64,000 bases of DNA from Sipunculus nudus (GCA_026874595.1 CM049315.1:63731389-63795388); one strand, 5' to 3'; shown: positions 10,092 through 24,410, counted from the first letter of the stretch. Notes: generated from the sequence alone by a model not told the origin. Program-made: numbers and translations.

Positions 10092-13032
10092 TTGTGCAAA
10101 ATAGAAGATTAAAATTGCAAAAGAAGCAATTCAGAAGCTCCATTAGGCCATTTAGAACCGGGTACAAACATCGATCTCGCCGAAATCAGATAGGTTTTTG
10201 CCTAATTCAGGAACGTGTGTTGTGCAAAAATTACAGATTTAAATTGCAAAAGAAGCAATTCAGAAGCTCCATTAGGCCATTTAGAACCGGGTACAAACAT
10301 CGATCTCGCCGAAATCAGCTAGGTTTTTGCCTAATTCATGATCGTGTGTTGTGCAAAAATTGCAGATTTAAATTGCAAAAGAAGCAATTCAGAAGCTTCA
10401 TTAGGCCGTTTAGAACCAGATACAAACATCTTTTACGCCGAAATCAGCTCGGTTTTTCCGTAATACAAAATCGTGTGTTGTGCAAAGATGACCGATTTAA
10501 ACTGGGAAAAAAGCGATTCAATAGCTTTATTAGTCGACTTAAAACCCGTTACAACCGTCTTTTTCGCTGAAATAAGCTCGGTTTTTGCGTAGTACAAGAT
10601 CGTGTGTTGGGCAAATATCACCGATTTAAACTGCGAGAGAAGAGATTCAATAGCTTCATAAGGCGACTTATAACCCGTTACAACCGTCGTTTTCGCCGAA
10701 ATAAGCTCGGTTTTGCGTAGTACAAGATCGTGTGTTGGGCAAATATCACCGATAAAAACTGCTAAATAAGCATTTTAGAAACTTCATCAGGCCATTAAGA
10801 ACCAGTTAGAAACGGCGTTTTTGCTGAAATCAGCTCGATTTTTTTAGCGTAATATAAGATCGTGTTTGTGCAAAAATGACCGATTTAAACTGCAAAAGAA
10901 GAGTTTAAGAAGCTTCAATAGGCCACTTCAAACCAGTTACAAAGATCTTTTTTGCCGAAATCGACTCGGATTTTGCGTTATAATAGATCATGATTTGTGC
11001 AGAAATGGCCAGATTAAACTGCGAAAGGAGCGTTTCAGAAACTTCATTAGGCGACTTAAAACCCGTTACAAAAGTCGTTTTCGCCGCAGTCAGCTCGGTT
11101 TTCGAGTACTACAAGATCGTGAGTTGTGCAAAAATGGCCGTTTAAATTGCAAATGAAGCGTTTTAATAGCTTCATCAGGCCATTTAAAACAAGTTACAAA
11201 CGTCGTTTTTGCCGAAATCAGCAAGGTTTTCGCTTAATACAAGATCGCAGATTTAAATTGCAAAAGAATCAATTCAGGAGCTTTATTAGGCCATTTAGAA
11301 CCAGATACCAACGTCTTTTTCGCCGAAATCAGATCGGTTTTTGCGTAATACAAGACCGTGTTTTGTGCAAAGATGACCGATTTCAACTGCCAAGGAAGCC
11401 TTTTAGAAGCTTCATCAGGCCATTAAGAACAAGTTAGCAACGTCGTTTTTGCTGAAATCAGCTCGATTTTTTGCGTAACACAAAATCGTGTGTTGTGCAA
11501 AGATGACCGATTTAAACTGCTAAAGAAGCGTTTTAGAAGCTTCATCAGGCCATTAAGAACCAGTTAGAAACGTCTTTTACGCCGAAATCAGCTCGTTTTT
11601 TTCGTAATACAAGATCGTGATTTGTGCAGAAACGGCTGATTTAAACTGCGATAGAAGCGTTTTAATAGCTTCATTAGGCCATTTAGAAATTGGTAAAAAC
11701 GTCGCTCTTGCAGAAATCAGATCGGTTTTCGCGTAATACAACATCGTGTTGTGCAAAATAGAAGATTAAAATTGCAAAAGAAGCAATTCAGAAGCTCCAT
11801 TAGGCCATTTAGAACCGGGTACAAACATCGATCTCGCCGAAATCAGCTAGGTTTTTGGCTAATTCAGGAACGTGTGTTGTGCAAAAATTACAGATTTCAA
11901 TTGCAAAAGAAGCAATTCAGAAGCTTCATTAGGCCGTTTAGAATCAGATACAAACGTCTTTTACGACGAAATCAGCTCGGTTTTTTCCTAATACAAGATC
12001 GTGATTTGTGCAGAAACGGCTAATATAAACTGCGATAGAAGCGTTTAAATAGCTTCATTATGCCATTTAGAAATTGTTAAAAACGTCGCTTTTGCTGAAA
12101 TCAGATCGGTTTTCGCTTAGTACAAGATCGTGTTGTGCAAAAGAGAAGATTAAAATCGCAAAAGAAGCAATTCAGAAGCTCCATTAGGCCATTTAGAACC
12201 GGGTACAAACATCGATCTCGCCGAAATCAGCTAGGTTTTTCCCTAATTCATGATCGTGTGTTGTGCAAAAATTGCAGATTTAAATTGCAAAAGAAGCAAT
12301 TCAGAAACTTTATTAGGCCGTTTAGAATAAGATACCAACGTCTTTTTGCCGAAATCAGCTCGTTTTTTGCGTAATACAAGACCGTGTTTTGTGCAAAGAT
12401 GACCGATTTAAACTGCCAAGGAAGCCTTTTAGAAGCTTCATCAGGCCATTAAGAACCAGTTAGCAACGTCGTTTTTGCTGAAATCAGCTCGATTTTTTGC
12501 GTAATACAAAATCGTGTGTTGTGCAAAGATGACCGATTTAAACTGCTTAAGAAGCGTTTTAGAAGCTTTATCAGGCCATTGAGAACCAGTTAGAAACGTC
12601 TTTTACGCCGAAATCAGCTCGTTTTTTTCGTAATACAAGATCGTGATTTGTGCAGAAACGGCTGATTTAAACTGCGATAGAAGCGTTTTAATAGCTTCAT
12701 TAGGCCATTTAGAAATTGGTAAAAACGTCGCTCTTGCTGAAATCAGATCGGTTTTTGCGTAATACAAGATAGTGTTTTGTGCAAAGATGACCAATTTAAA
12801 CTGCTAAAGAAGCGTTTTAGAAGCTTCATCAGGCCACTAAGAACCAGTTAGAAACGTCTTTTACGCCGAAATCAGCCCGTTTTTTTCGTAATACAAGATC
12901 GTGATTTGTGCAGAAACGGCTGATTTAAACTGCAATAGAAGCGTTTTAATAGCTTCATTAGGCCATTTAGAAATTGGTAAAAACGTCGCTCTTGCTGAAA
13001 TCCGATCGGTTTTCGCGTAATACAACATCGTG
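10092..13032 (+). repeat. Domain 1 HOR unit 4 (23 monomers, 2941 bp)
   Basis: A standard 23-mer of subtype 'a' (GAAGCAATTCAGAAGC in the second monomer). It occupies the same place after a 29-mer as unit 12. A private change, GGGAAAAAAGCG near 10,504, distinguishes it from other units, which read GGGAAAGAAGCG. Confidence 0.9.
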
Positions 13033-15204
13033 TTGTGCAAAATAGAAGATTAAAATTGCAAAAGAAGCAATTCAGAAGCTCCATTAGGCCATTTAGAACC
13101 GGGTACAAACATCGATCTCGCCGAAATCAGATAGGTTTTTGCCTAATTCAGGAACGTGTGTTGTGCAAAAATTACAGATTTAAATTGCAAAAGAATCAAT
13201 TCAGGAGCTTTATTAGGCCATTTAGAACCGGGTACAAACATCGATCTCGCCGAAATCAGCTAGGTTTTTGCCTAATTCATGATCGTGTGTTGTGCAAAAA
13301 TTGCAGATTTAAATTGCAAAAGAAGCAATTCAGAAGCTTCATTAGGCCGTTTAGAACCAGATACAAACATCTTTTACGCCGAAATCAGCTCGGTTTTTCC
13401 GTAATACAAAATCGTGTGTTGTGCAAAGATGACCGATTTAAACTGGGAAAGAAGCGATTCAATAGCTTTATTAGTCGACTTAAAACCCGTTACAACCGTC
13501 TTTTTCGCTGAAATAAGCTCGGTTTTTGCGTAGTACAAGATCGTGTGTTGGGCAAATATCACCGATTTAAACTGCGAGAGAAGAGATTCAATAGCTTCAT
13601 AAGGCGACTTATAACCCGTTACAACCGTCGTTTTCGCCGAAATAAGCTCGGTTTTGCGTAGTACAAGATCGTGTGTTGGGCAAATATCACCGATAAAAAC
13701 TGCTAAATAAGCATTTTAGAAACTTCATCAGGCCATTAAGAACCAGTTAGAAACGGCGTTTTTGCTGAAATCAGCTCGATTTTTTTAGCGTAATATAAGA
13801 TCGTGTTTGTGCAAAAATGACCGATTTAAACTGCAAAAGAAGAGTTTAAGAAGCTTCAATAGGCCACTTCAAACCAGTTACAAAGATCTTTTTTGCCGAA
13901 ATCGACTCGGATTTTGCGTTATAATAGATCATGATTTGTGCAGAAATGGCCAGATTAAACTGCGAAAGGAGCGTTTCAGAAACTTCATTAGGCGACTTAA
14001 AACCCGTTACAAAAGTCGTTTTCGCCGCAGTCAGCTCGGTTTTCGAGTACTACAAGATCGTGAGTTGTGCAAAAATGGCCGTTTAAATTGCAAATGAAGC
14101 GTTTTAATAGCTTCATCAGGCCATTTAAAACAAGTTACAAACGTCGTTTTTGCCGAAATCAGCAAGGTTTTCGCTTAATACAAGATCGCAGATTTAAATT
14201 GCAAAAGAATCAATTCAGGAGCTTTATTAGGCCATTTAGAACCAGATACCAACGTCTTTTTCGCCGAAATCAGATCGGTTTTTGCGTAATACAAGACCGT
14301 GTTTTGTGCAAAGATGACCGATTTCAACTGCCAAGGAAGCCTTTTAGAAGCTTCATCAGGCCATTAAGAACCAGTTAGAAACGTCGTTTTTGCTGAAATC
14401 AGCTCGATTTTTTTGCGTAATGCAAGATCGTGTTTGTGCAAATATTGCAGATTTAAATTGTAAAAGAATCAATTCAGGAGCTTTATTAGACCATTTAGAT
14501 CCAGATACCAACGTCTTTTTGCCGAAATCAGCTCGTTTTTGCGTAATACAAGACCGTGTTTTGTGCAAAGATGACCGATTTAAACTGCCAAGGAAGCCTT
14601 TTAGAAGCTTCATCAGGCCATTAAGAACCAGTTAGCAACGTCGTTTTTGCTGAAATCAGCTCGATTTTTTGCGTTATACAAAATCGTGTGTTGTGCAAAG
14701 ATGACCGATTTAAACTGCTTAAGAAGCGTTTTAGAAGCTTTATCAGGCCATTGAGAACCAGTTAGAAACGTCTTTTACGCCGAAATCAGCTCGTTTTTTT
14801 CGTAATACAAGATCGTGATTTGTGCAGAAACGGCTGATTTAAACTGCGATAGAAGCGTTTTAATAGCTTCATTAGGCCATTTAGAAATTGGTAAAAACGT
14901 CGCTCTTGCTGAAATCAGATCGGTTTTTGCGTAATACAAGATAGTGTTTTGTGCAAAGATGACCAATTTAAACTGCTAAAGAAGCGTTTTAGAAGCTTCA
15001 TCAGGCCACTAAGAACCAGTTAGAAACGTCTTTTACGCCGAAATCAGCCCGTTTTTTTCGTAATACAAGATCGTGATTTGTGCAGAAACGGCTGATTTAA
15101 ACTGCAATAGAAGCGTTTTAATAGCTTCATTAGGCCATTTAGAAATTGGTAAAAACGTCGCTCTTGCTGAAATCCGATCGGTTTTCGCGTAATACAACAT
15201 CGTG
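13033..15204 (+). repeat. Domain 1 HOR unit 5 (17 monomers, 2172 bp), chimeric
   Basis: Subtype 'b' unit that is six monomers (769 bp) shorter than the 23-mer. The order is normal up to about 14,370. A short segment with domain 2 diagnostic bases follows (about 14,375-14,560), and the unit then rejoins the domain 1 order. The shortening therefore came with acquisition of sequence otherwise seen about 25 kb away, at 39,300-39,480. Confidence 0.88.
14375..14560 (+). repeat. Domain-2-type segment inside domain 1
   Basis: This stretch has GTAATGCAAGATCGTG, GCAAATATTGCAG, AAATTGTAAAAGAATC and TTAGACCATTTAGATCC. The last two are otherwise seen only in domain 2 at about 39,320-39,450, 46,980-47,090 and 58,220-58,320. 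It lies inside unit 5 and is flanked on both sides by ordinary domain 1 monomers. Confidence 0.82.
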
Positions 15205-18200
15205 TTGTGCAAAATAGAAGATTAAAATTGCAAAAGAAGCAATTCAGAAGCTCCATTAGGCCATTTAGAACCGGGTACAAACATCGATCTCGCCGAAATC
15301 AGATAGGTTTTTGCCTAATTCAGGAACGTGTGTTGTGCAAAAATTACAGATTTAAATTGCAAAAGAAGCAATTCAGAAGCTCCATTAGGCCATTTAGAAC
15401 CGGGTACAAACATCGATCTTGCCGAAATCAGCTAGGTTTTTGCCTAATTCATGATCGTGTGTTGTGCAAAAATTGCAGATTTAAATTGCAAAAGAAGCAA
15501 TTCAGAAGCTTCATTAGGCCGTTTAGAACCAGATACAAACATCTTTTACGCCGAAATCAGCTCGGTTTTTCCGTAATACAAAATCGTGTGTTGTGCAAAG
15601 ATGACCGATTTAAACTGGGAAAGAAGCGATTCAATAGCTTTATTAGTCGACTTAAAACCCGTTACAACCGTCTTTTTCGCTGAAATAAGCTCGGTTTTTG
15701 CGTAGTACAAGATCGTGTGTTGGGCAAATATCACCGATTTAAACTGCGAGAGAAGAGATTCAATAGCTTCATAAGGCGACTTATAACCCGTTACAACCGT
15801 CGTTTTCGCCGAAATAAGCTCGGTTTTGCGTAGTACAAGATCGTGTGTTGGGCAAATATCACCGATAAAAACTGCTAAATAAGCATTTTAGAAACTTCAT
15901 CAGGCCATTAAGAACCAGTTAGAAACGGCGTTTTTGCTGAAATCAGCTCGATTTTTTTAGCGTAATATAAGATCGTGTTTGTGCAAAAATGACCGATTTA
16001 AACTGCAAAAGAAGAGTTTAAGAAGCTTCAATAGGCCACTTCAAACCAGTTACAAAGATCTTTTTTGCCGAAATCGACTCGGATTTTGCGTTATAATAGA
16101 TCATGATTTGTGCAGAAATGGCCAGATTAAACTGCGAAAGGAGCGTTTCAGAAACTTCATTAGGCGACTTAAAACCCGTTACAAAAGTCGTTTTCGCCGC
16201 AGTCAGCTCGGTTTTCGAGTACTACAAGATCGTGAGTTGTGCAAAAATGGCCGTTTAAATTGCAAATGAAGCGTTTTAATAGCTTCATCAGGCCATTTAA
16301 AACAAGTTACAAACGTCGTTTTTGCCGAAATCAGCAAGGTTTTCGCTTAATACAAGATCGCAGATTTAAATTGCAAAAGAATCAATTCAGGAGCTTTATT
16401 AGGCCATTTAGAACCAGATACCAACGTCTTTTTCGCCGAAATCAGATCGGTTTTTGCGTAATACAAGACCGTGTTTTGTGCAAAGATGACCGATTTCAAC
16501 TGCCAAGGAAGCCTTTTAGAAGCTTCATCAGGCCATTAAGAACAAGTTAGCAACGTCGTTTTTGCTGAAATCAGCTCGATTTTTTGCGTAACACAAAATC
16601 GTGTGTTGTGCAAAGATGACCGATTTAAACTGCTAAAGAAGCGTTTTAGAAGCTTCATCAGGCCATTAAGAACCAGTTAGAAACGTCTTTTACGCCGAAA
16701 TCAGCTCGTTTTTTTCGTAATACAAGATCGTGATTTGTGCAGAAACGGCTGATTTAAACTGCGATAGAAGCGTTTTAATAGCTTCATTAGGCCATTTAGA
16801 AATTGGTAAAAACGTCGCTCTTGCAGAAATCAGATCGGTTTTCGCGTAATACAACATCGTGTTGTGCAAAATAGAAGATTAAAATTGCAAAAGAAGCAAT
16901 TCAGAAGCTCCATTAGGCCATTTAGAACCGGGTACAAACATCGATCTCGCCGAAATCAGCTAGGTTTTTGGCTAATTCAGGAACGTGTGTTGTGCAAAAA
17001 TTACAGATTTCAATTGCAAAAGAAGCAATTCAGAAGCTTCATTAGGCCGTTTAGATTCAGATACAAACGTCTGTTACGACGAAATCAGCTCGGTTTTTTC
17101 GTAATACAAGATCGTGATTTGTGCAGAAACGGCTGAAATAAACTGCGATAGAAGCGTTTAAATAGCTTCATTAGGCCATTTAGAAATTGTTAAAAACGTC
17201 GCTTTTGCTGAAATCAGATCGGTTTTCGCGTAATACATTATCGTGTTGTGCAAAATAGAAGATTAAAATTGCAAAAGAAGCAATTCAGAAGCTCCATTAG
17301 GCAATTTAGAACCGGGTACAAACATCGATCTCGCCGAAATCAGCTAGGTTTTTGCCTAATTCATGATCGTGTGCTGTGCAAAAATTGCAGATTTAAATTG
17401 CAAAAGAAGCAATTCAGAAGCTTCATTAGGCCGTTTAGAACCAGATACAAACGTCTTTTACGACGAAATCAGCTCGGTTTTTTCCTAATACAAGATCGTG
17501 ATTTGTGCAGAAACGGCTAATATAAACTGCGATAGAAGCGTTTAAATAGCTTCATTATGCCATTTAGAAATTGTTAAAAACGTCGCTTTTGCTGAAATCA
17601 GATCGGTTTTCGCTTAGTACAAGATCGTGCTGTGCAAAAGAGAAGATTAAAATCGCAAAAGAAGCAATTCAGAAGCTCCATTAGGCCATTTAGAACCGGG
17701 TACAAACATCGATCTCGCCGAAATCAGCTAGGTTTTTCCCTAATTCATGATCGTGTGTTGTGCAAAAATTGCAGATTTAAATTGCAAAAGAAGCAATTCA
17801 GAAACTTTATTAGGCCGTTTAGAATAAGATACCAACGTCTTTTTGCCGAAATCAGCTCGTTTTTGCGTAATACAAGACCGTGTTTTGTGCAAAGATGACC
17901 GATTTAAACTGCCAAGGAAGCCTTTTAGAAGCTTATTCAGGCCATTAAGAACCAGTTAGCAACGTCGTTTTTGCTGAAATCAGCTCGATTTTTTGCGTAA
18001 TACAAAATCGTGTGTTGTGCAAAGATGACCGATTTAAACTGCTTAAGAAGCGTTTTAGAAGCTTTATCAGGCCATTGAGAACCAGTTAGAAACGTCTTTT
18101 ACGCCGAAATCAGCTCGTTTTTTTCGTAATACAAGATCGTGATTTGTGCAGAAACGGCTGATTTAAACTGCGATAGAAGCGTTTTAATAGCTTCATTAGG

Positions 18201-18528
18201 CCATTTAGAAATTGGTAAAAACGTCGCTCTTGCTGAAATCAGATCGGTTTTTGCGTAATACAAGATAGTGTTTTGTGCAAAGATGACCAATTTAAACTGC
18301 TAAAGAAGCGTTTTAGAAGCTTCATCAGGCCACTAAGAACCAGTTAGAAACGTCTTTTACGCCGAAATCAGCCCGTTTTTTTCGTAATACAAGATCGTGA
18401 TTTGTGCAGAAACGGCTGATTTAAACTGCAATAGAAGCGTTTTAATAGCTTCATTAGGCCATTTAGAAATTGGTAAAAACGTCGCTCTTGCTGAAATCCG
18501 ATCGGTTTTCGCGTAATACAACATCGTG
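15205..18528 (+). repeat. Domain 1 HOR unit 6 (26 monomers, 3324 bp)
   Basis: A 26-mer that matches unit 1 in length and in the extra trimer (anchors at 16,862, 17,246 and 17,630), and in the rare GTGCTGTGC variants near 17,370 and 17,625. It carries a private GATCTTGCCG near 15,416. Confidence 0.9.
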
Positions 18529-21469
18529 TTGTGCAAAATAGAAGATTAAAATTGCAAAAGAAGCAGTTCAGAAGCTCCATTAGGCCATTTAGAACCGGGT
18601 ACAAACATCGATCTCGCCGAAATCAGATAGGTTTTTGCCTAATTCAGGAACGTGTGTTGTGCAAAAGTTACAGATTTAAATTGCAAAAGAAGCAATTCAG
18701 AAGCTCCATTAGGCCATTTAGAACCGGGTACAAACATCGATCTCGCCGAAATCAGCTAGGTTTTTGCCTAATTCATGATCGTGTGTTGTGCAAAAATTGC
18801 AGATTTAAATTGCAAAAGAAGCAATTCAGAAGCTTCATTAGGCCGTTTAGAACCAGATACAAACATCTTTTACGCCGAAATCAGCTCGGTTTTTCCGTAA
18901 TACAAAATCGTGTCTTGTGCAAAGATGACCGATTTAAACTGGGAAAGAAGCGATTCAATAGCTTTATTAGTCGACTTAAAACCCGTTACAACCGTCTTTT
19001 TCGCTGAAATAAGCTCGGTTTTTGCGTAGTACAAGATCGTGTGTTGGGCAAATATCACCGATTTAAACTGCGAGAGAAGAGATTCAATAGCTTCATAAGG
19101 CGACTTATAACCCGTTACAACCGTCGTTTTCGCCGAAATAAGCTCGGTTTTGCGTAGTACAAGATCGTGTGTTGGGCAAATATCACCGATAAAAACTGCT
19201 AAATAAGCATTTTAGAAACTTCATCAGGCCATTAAGAACCAGTTAGAAACGGCGTTTTTGCTGAAATCAGCTCGATTTTTTTAGCGTAATATAAGATCGT
19301 GTTTGTGCAAAAATGACCGATTTAAACTGCAAAAGAAGAGTTTAAGAAGCTTCAATAGGCCACTTCAAACCAGTTACAAAGATCTTTTTTGCCGAAATCG
19401 ACTCGGATTTTGCGTTATAATAGATCATGATTTGTGCAGAAATGGCCAGATTAAACTGCGAAAGGAGCGTTTCAGAAACTTCATTAGGCGACTTAAAACC
19501 CGTTACAAAAGTCGTTTTCGCCGCAGTCAGCTCGGTTTTCGAGTACTACAAGATCGTGAGTTGTGCAAAAATGGCCGTTTAAATTGCAAATGAAGCGTTT
19601 TAATAGCTTCATCAGGCCATTTAAAACAAGTTACAAACGTCGTTTTTGCCGAAATCAGCAAGGTTTTCGCTTAATACAAGATCGCAGATTTAAATTGCAA
19701 AAGAATCAATTCAGGAGCTTTATTAGGCCATTTAGAACCAGATACCAACGTCTTTTTCGCCGAAATCAGATCGGTTTTTGCGTAATACAAGACCGTGTTT
19801 TGTGCAAAGATGACCGATTTCAACTGCCAAGGAAGCCTTTTAGAAGCTTCATCAGGCCATTAAGAACAAGTTAGCAACGTCGTTTTTGCTGAAATCAGCT
19901 CGATTTTTTGCGTAACACAAAATCGTGTGTTGTGCAAAGATGACCGATTTAAACTGCTAAAGAAGCGTTTTAGAAGCTTCATCAGGCCATTAAGAACCAG
20001 TTAGAAACGTCTTTTACGCCGAAAACAGCTCGTTTTTTTCGTAATACAAGATCGTGATTTGTGCAGAAACGGCTGATTTAAACTGCGATAGAAGCGTTTT
20101 AATAGCTTCATTAGGCCATTTAGAAATTGGTAAAAACGTCGCTCTTGCAGAAATCAGATCGGTTTTCGCGTAATACAACATCGTGTTGTGCAAAATAGAA
20201 GATTAAAATTGCAAAAGAAGCAATTCAGAAGCTCCATTAGGCCATTTAGAACCGGGTACAAACATCGATCTCGCCGAAATCAGCTAGGTTTTTGGCTAAT
20301 TCAGGAACGTGTGTTGTGCAAAAATTACAGATTTCAATTGCAAAAGAAGCAATTCAGAAGCTTCATTAGGCCGTTTAGAATCAGATACAAACGTCTTTTA
20401 CGACGAAATCAGCTCGGTTTTTTCCTAATACAAGATCGTGATTTGTGCAGAAACGGCTAATATAAACTGCGATAGAAGCGTTTAAATAGCTTCATTATGC
20501 CATTTAGAAATTGTTAAAAACGTCGCTTTTGCTGAAATCAGATCGGTTTTCGCTTAGTACAAGATCGTGTTGTGCAAAAGAGAAGATTAAAATCGCAAAA
20601 GAAGCAATTCAGAAGCTCCATTAGGCCATTTAGAACCGGGTACAAACATCGATCTCGCCGAAATCAGCTAGGTTTTTCCCTAATTCATGATCGTGTGTTG
20701 TGCAAAAATTGCAGATTTAAATTGCAAAAGAAGCAATTCAGAAACTTTATTAGGCCGTTTAGAATAAGATACCAACGTCTTTTTGCCGAAATCAGCTCGT
20801 TTTTTGCGTAATACAAGACCGTGTTTTGTGCAAAGATGACCGATTTAAACTGCCAAGGAAGCCTTTTAGAAGCTTCATCAGGCCATTAAGAACCAGTTAG
20901 CAACGTCGTTTTTGCTGAAATCAGCTCGATTTTTTGCGTAATACAAAATCGTGTGTTGTGCAAAGATGACCGATTTTAACTGCTTAAGAAGCGTTTTAGA
21001 AGCTTTATCAGGCCATTGAGAACCAGTTAGAAACGTCTTTTACGCCGAAATCAGCTCGTTTTTTTCGTAATACAAGATCGTGATTTGTGCAGAAACGGCT
21101 GATTTAAACTGCGATAGAAGCGTTTTAATAGCTTCATTAGGCCATTTAGAAATTGGTAAAAACGTCGCTCTTGCTGAAATCAGATCGGTTTTTGCGTAAT
21201 ACAAGATAGTGTTTTGTGCAAAGATGACCAATTTAAACTGCTAAAGAAGCGTTTTAGAAGCTTCATCAGGCCACTAAGAACCAGTTAGAAACGTCTTTTA
21301 CGCCGAAATCAGCCCGTTTTTTTCGTAATACAAGATCGTGATTTGTGCAGAAACGGCTGATTTAAACTGCAATAGAAGCGTTTTAATAGCTTCATTAGGC
21401 CATTTAGAAATTGGTAAAAACGTCGCTCTTGCTGAAATCCGATCGGTTTTCGCGTAATACAACATCGTG
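18529..21469 (+). repeat. Domain 1 HOR unit 7 (23 monomers, 2941 bp)
   Basis: A 23-mer of the same type as units 2 and 10 (GTGTCTTGTGC near 18,910, GCCGAAAACAGC near 20,020). It also shares CAAAAGTTACAG near 18,664 with unit 10 only, and CGATTTTAACTGC near 20,971 with units 8 and 10. Confidence 0.9.
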
Positions 21470-24410
21470 TTGTGCAAAATAGAAGATTAAAATTGCAAAA
21501 GAAGCAATTCAGAAGCTCCATTAGGCCATTTAGAACCGGGTACAAACATCGATCTCGCCGAAATCAGATAGGTTTTTGCCTAATTCAGGAACGTGTGTTG
21601 TGCAAAAATTACAGATTTAAATTGCAAAAGAATCAATTCAGGAGCTTTATTAGGCCATTTAGAACCGGGTACAAACATCGATCTCGCCGAAATCAGCTAG
21701 GTTTTTGCCTAATTCATGATCGTGTGTTGTGCAAAAATTGCAGATTTAAATTGCAAAAGAAGCAATTCAGAAGCTTCATTAGGCCGTTTAGAACCAGATA
21801 CAAACATCTTTTACGCCGAAATCAGCTCGGTTTTTCCGTAATACAAAATCGTGTGTTGTGCAAAGATGACCGATTTAAACTGGGAAAGAAGCGATTCAAT
21901 AGCTTTATTAGTCGACTTAAAACCCGTTACAACCGTCTTTTTCGCTGAAATAAGCTCGGTTTTTGCGTAGTACAAGATCGTGTGTTGGGCAAATATCACC
22001 GATTTAAACTGCGAGAGAAGAGATTCAATAGCTTCATAAGGCGACTTATAACCCGTTACAACCGTCGTTTTCGCCGAAATAAGCTCGGTTTTGCGTAGTA
22101 CAAGATCGTGTGTTGGGCAAATATCACCGATAAAAACTGCTAAATAAGCATTTTAGAAACTTCATCAGGCCATTAAGAACCAGTTAGAAACGGCGTTTTT
22201 GCTGAAATCAGCTCGATTTTTTTAGCGTAATATAAGATCGTGTTTGTGCAAAAATGACCGATTTAAACTGCAAAAGAAGAGTTTAAGAAGCTTCAATAGG
22301 CCACTTCAAACCAGTTACAAAGATCTTTTTTGCCGAAATCGACTCGGATTTTGCGTTATAATAGATCATGATTTGTGCAGAAATGGCCAGATTAAACTGC
22401 GAAAGGAGCGTTTCAGAAACTTCATTAGGCGACTTAAAACCCGTTACAAAAGTCGTTTTCGCCGCAGTCAGCTCGGTTTTCGAGTACTACAAGATCGTGA
22501 GTTGTGCAAAAATGGCCGTTTAAATTGCAAATGAAGCGTTTTAATAGCTTCATCAGGCCATTTAAAACAAGTTACAAACGTCGTTTTTGCCGAAATCAGC
22601 AAGGTTTTCGCTTAATACAAGATCGCAGATTTAAATTGCAAAAGAATCAATTCAGGAGCTTTATTAGGCCATTTAGAACCAGATACCAACGTCTTTTTCG
22701 CCGAAATCAGATCGGTTTTTGCGTAATACAAGACCGTGTTTTGTGCAAAGATGACCGATTTCAACTGCCAAGGAAGCCTTTTAGAAGCTTCATCAGGCCA
22801 TTAAGAACAAGTTAGCAACGTCGTTTTTGCTGAAATCAGCTCGATTTTTTGCGTAACACAAAATCGTGTGTTGTGCAAAGATGACCGATTTAAACTGCTA
22901 AAGAAGCGTTTTAGAAGCTTCATCAGGCCATTAAGAACCAGTTAGAAACGTCTTTTACGCCGAAAACAGCTCGTTTTTTTCGTAATACAAGATCGTGATT
23001 TGTGCAGAAACGGCTGATTTAAACTGCGATAGAAGCGTTTTAATAGCTTCATTAGGCCATTTAGAAATTGGTAAAAACGTCGCTCTTGCAGAAATCAGAT
23101 CGGTTTTCGCGTAATACAACATCGTGTTGTGCAAAATAGAAGATTAAAATTGCAAAAGAAGCAATTCAGAAGCTCCATTAGGCCATTTAGAACCGGGTAC
23201 AAACATCGATCTCGCCGAAATCAGCTAGGTTTTTGGCTAATTCAGGAACGTGTGTTGTGCAAAAATTACAGATTTCAATTGCAAAAGAAGCAATTCAGAA
23301 GCTTCATTAGGCCGTTTAGAATCAGATACAAACGTCTTTTACGACGAAATCAGCTCGGTTTTTTCCTAATACAAGATCGTGATTTGTGCAGAAACGGCTA
23401 ATATAAACTGCGATAGAAGCGTTTAAATAGCTTCATTATGCCATTTAGAAATTGTTAAAAACGTCGCTTTTGCTGAAATCAGATCGGTTTTCGCTTAGTA
23501 CAAGATCGTGTTGTGCAAAAGAGAAGATTAAAATCGCAAAAGAAGCAATTCAGAAGCTCCATTAGGCCATTTAGAACCGGGTACAAACATCGATCTCGCC
23601 GAAATCAGCTAGGTTTTTCCCTAATTCATGATCGTGTGTTGTGCAAAAATTGCAGATTTAAATTGCAAAAGAAGCAATTCAGAAACTTTATTAGGCCGTT
23701 TAGAATAAGATACCAACGTCTTTTTGCCGAAATCAGCTCGTTTTTTGCGTAATACAAGACCGTGTTTTGTGCAAAGATGACCGATTTAAACTGCCAAGGA
23801 AGCCTTTTAGAAGCTTCATCAGGCCATTAAGAACCAGTTAGCAACGTCGTTTTTGCTGAAATCAGCTCGATTTTTTGCGTAATACAAAATCGTGTGTTGT
23901 GCAAAGATGACCGATTTTAACTGCTTAAGAAGCGTTTTAGAAGCTTTATCAGGCCATTGAGAACCAGTTAGAAACGTCTTTTACGCCGAAATCAGCTCGT
24001 TTTTTTCGTAATACAAGATCGTGATTTGTGCAGAAACGGCTGATTTAAACTGCGATAGAAGCGTTTTAATAGCTTCATTAGGCCATTTAGAAATTGGTAA
24101 AAACGTCGCTCTTGCTGAAATCAGATCGGTTTTTGCGTAATACAAGATAGTGTTTTGTGCAAAGATGACCAATTTAAACTGCTAAAGAAGCGTTTTAGAA
24201 GCTTCATCAGGCCACTAAGAACCAGTTAGAAACGTCTTTTACGCCGAAATCAGCCCGTTTTTTTCGTAATACAAGATCGTGATTTGTGCAGAAACGGCTG
24301 ATTTAAACTGCAATAGAAGCGTTTTAATAGCTTCATTAGGCCATTTAGAAATTGGTAAAAACGTCGCTCTTGCTGAAATCCGATCGGTTTTCGCGTAATA
24401 CAACATCGTG
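21470..24410 (+). repeat. Domain 1 HOR unit 8 (23 monomers, 2941 bp)
   Basis: A subtype 'b' 23-mer. Its second half carries the GCCGAAAACAGC (about 22,960) and CGATTTTAACTGC (about 23,911) variants of units 7 and 10, while its first half is 'b' type. This mosaic suggests exchange within the unit. Confidence 0.9.
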
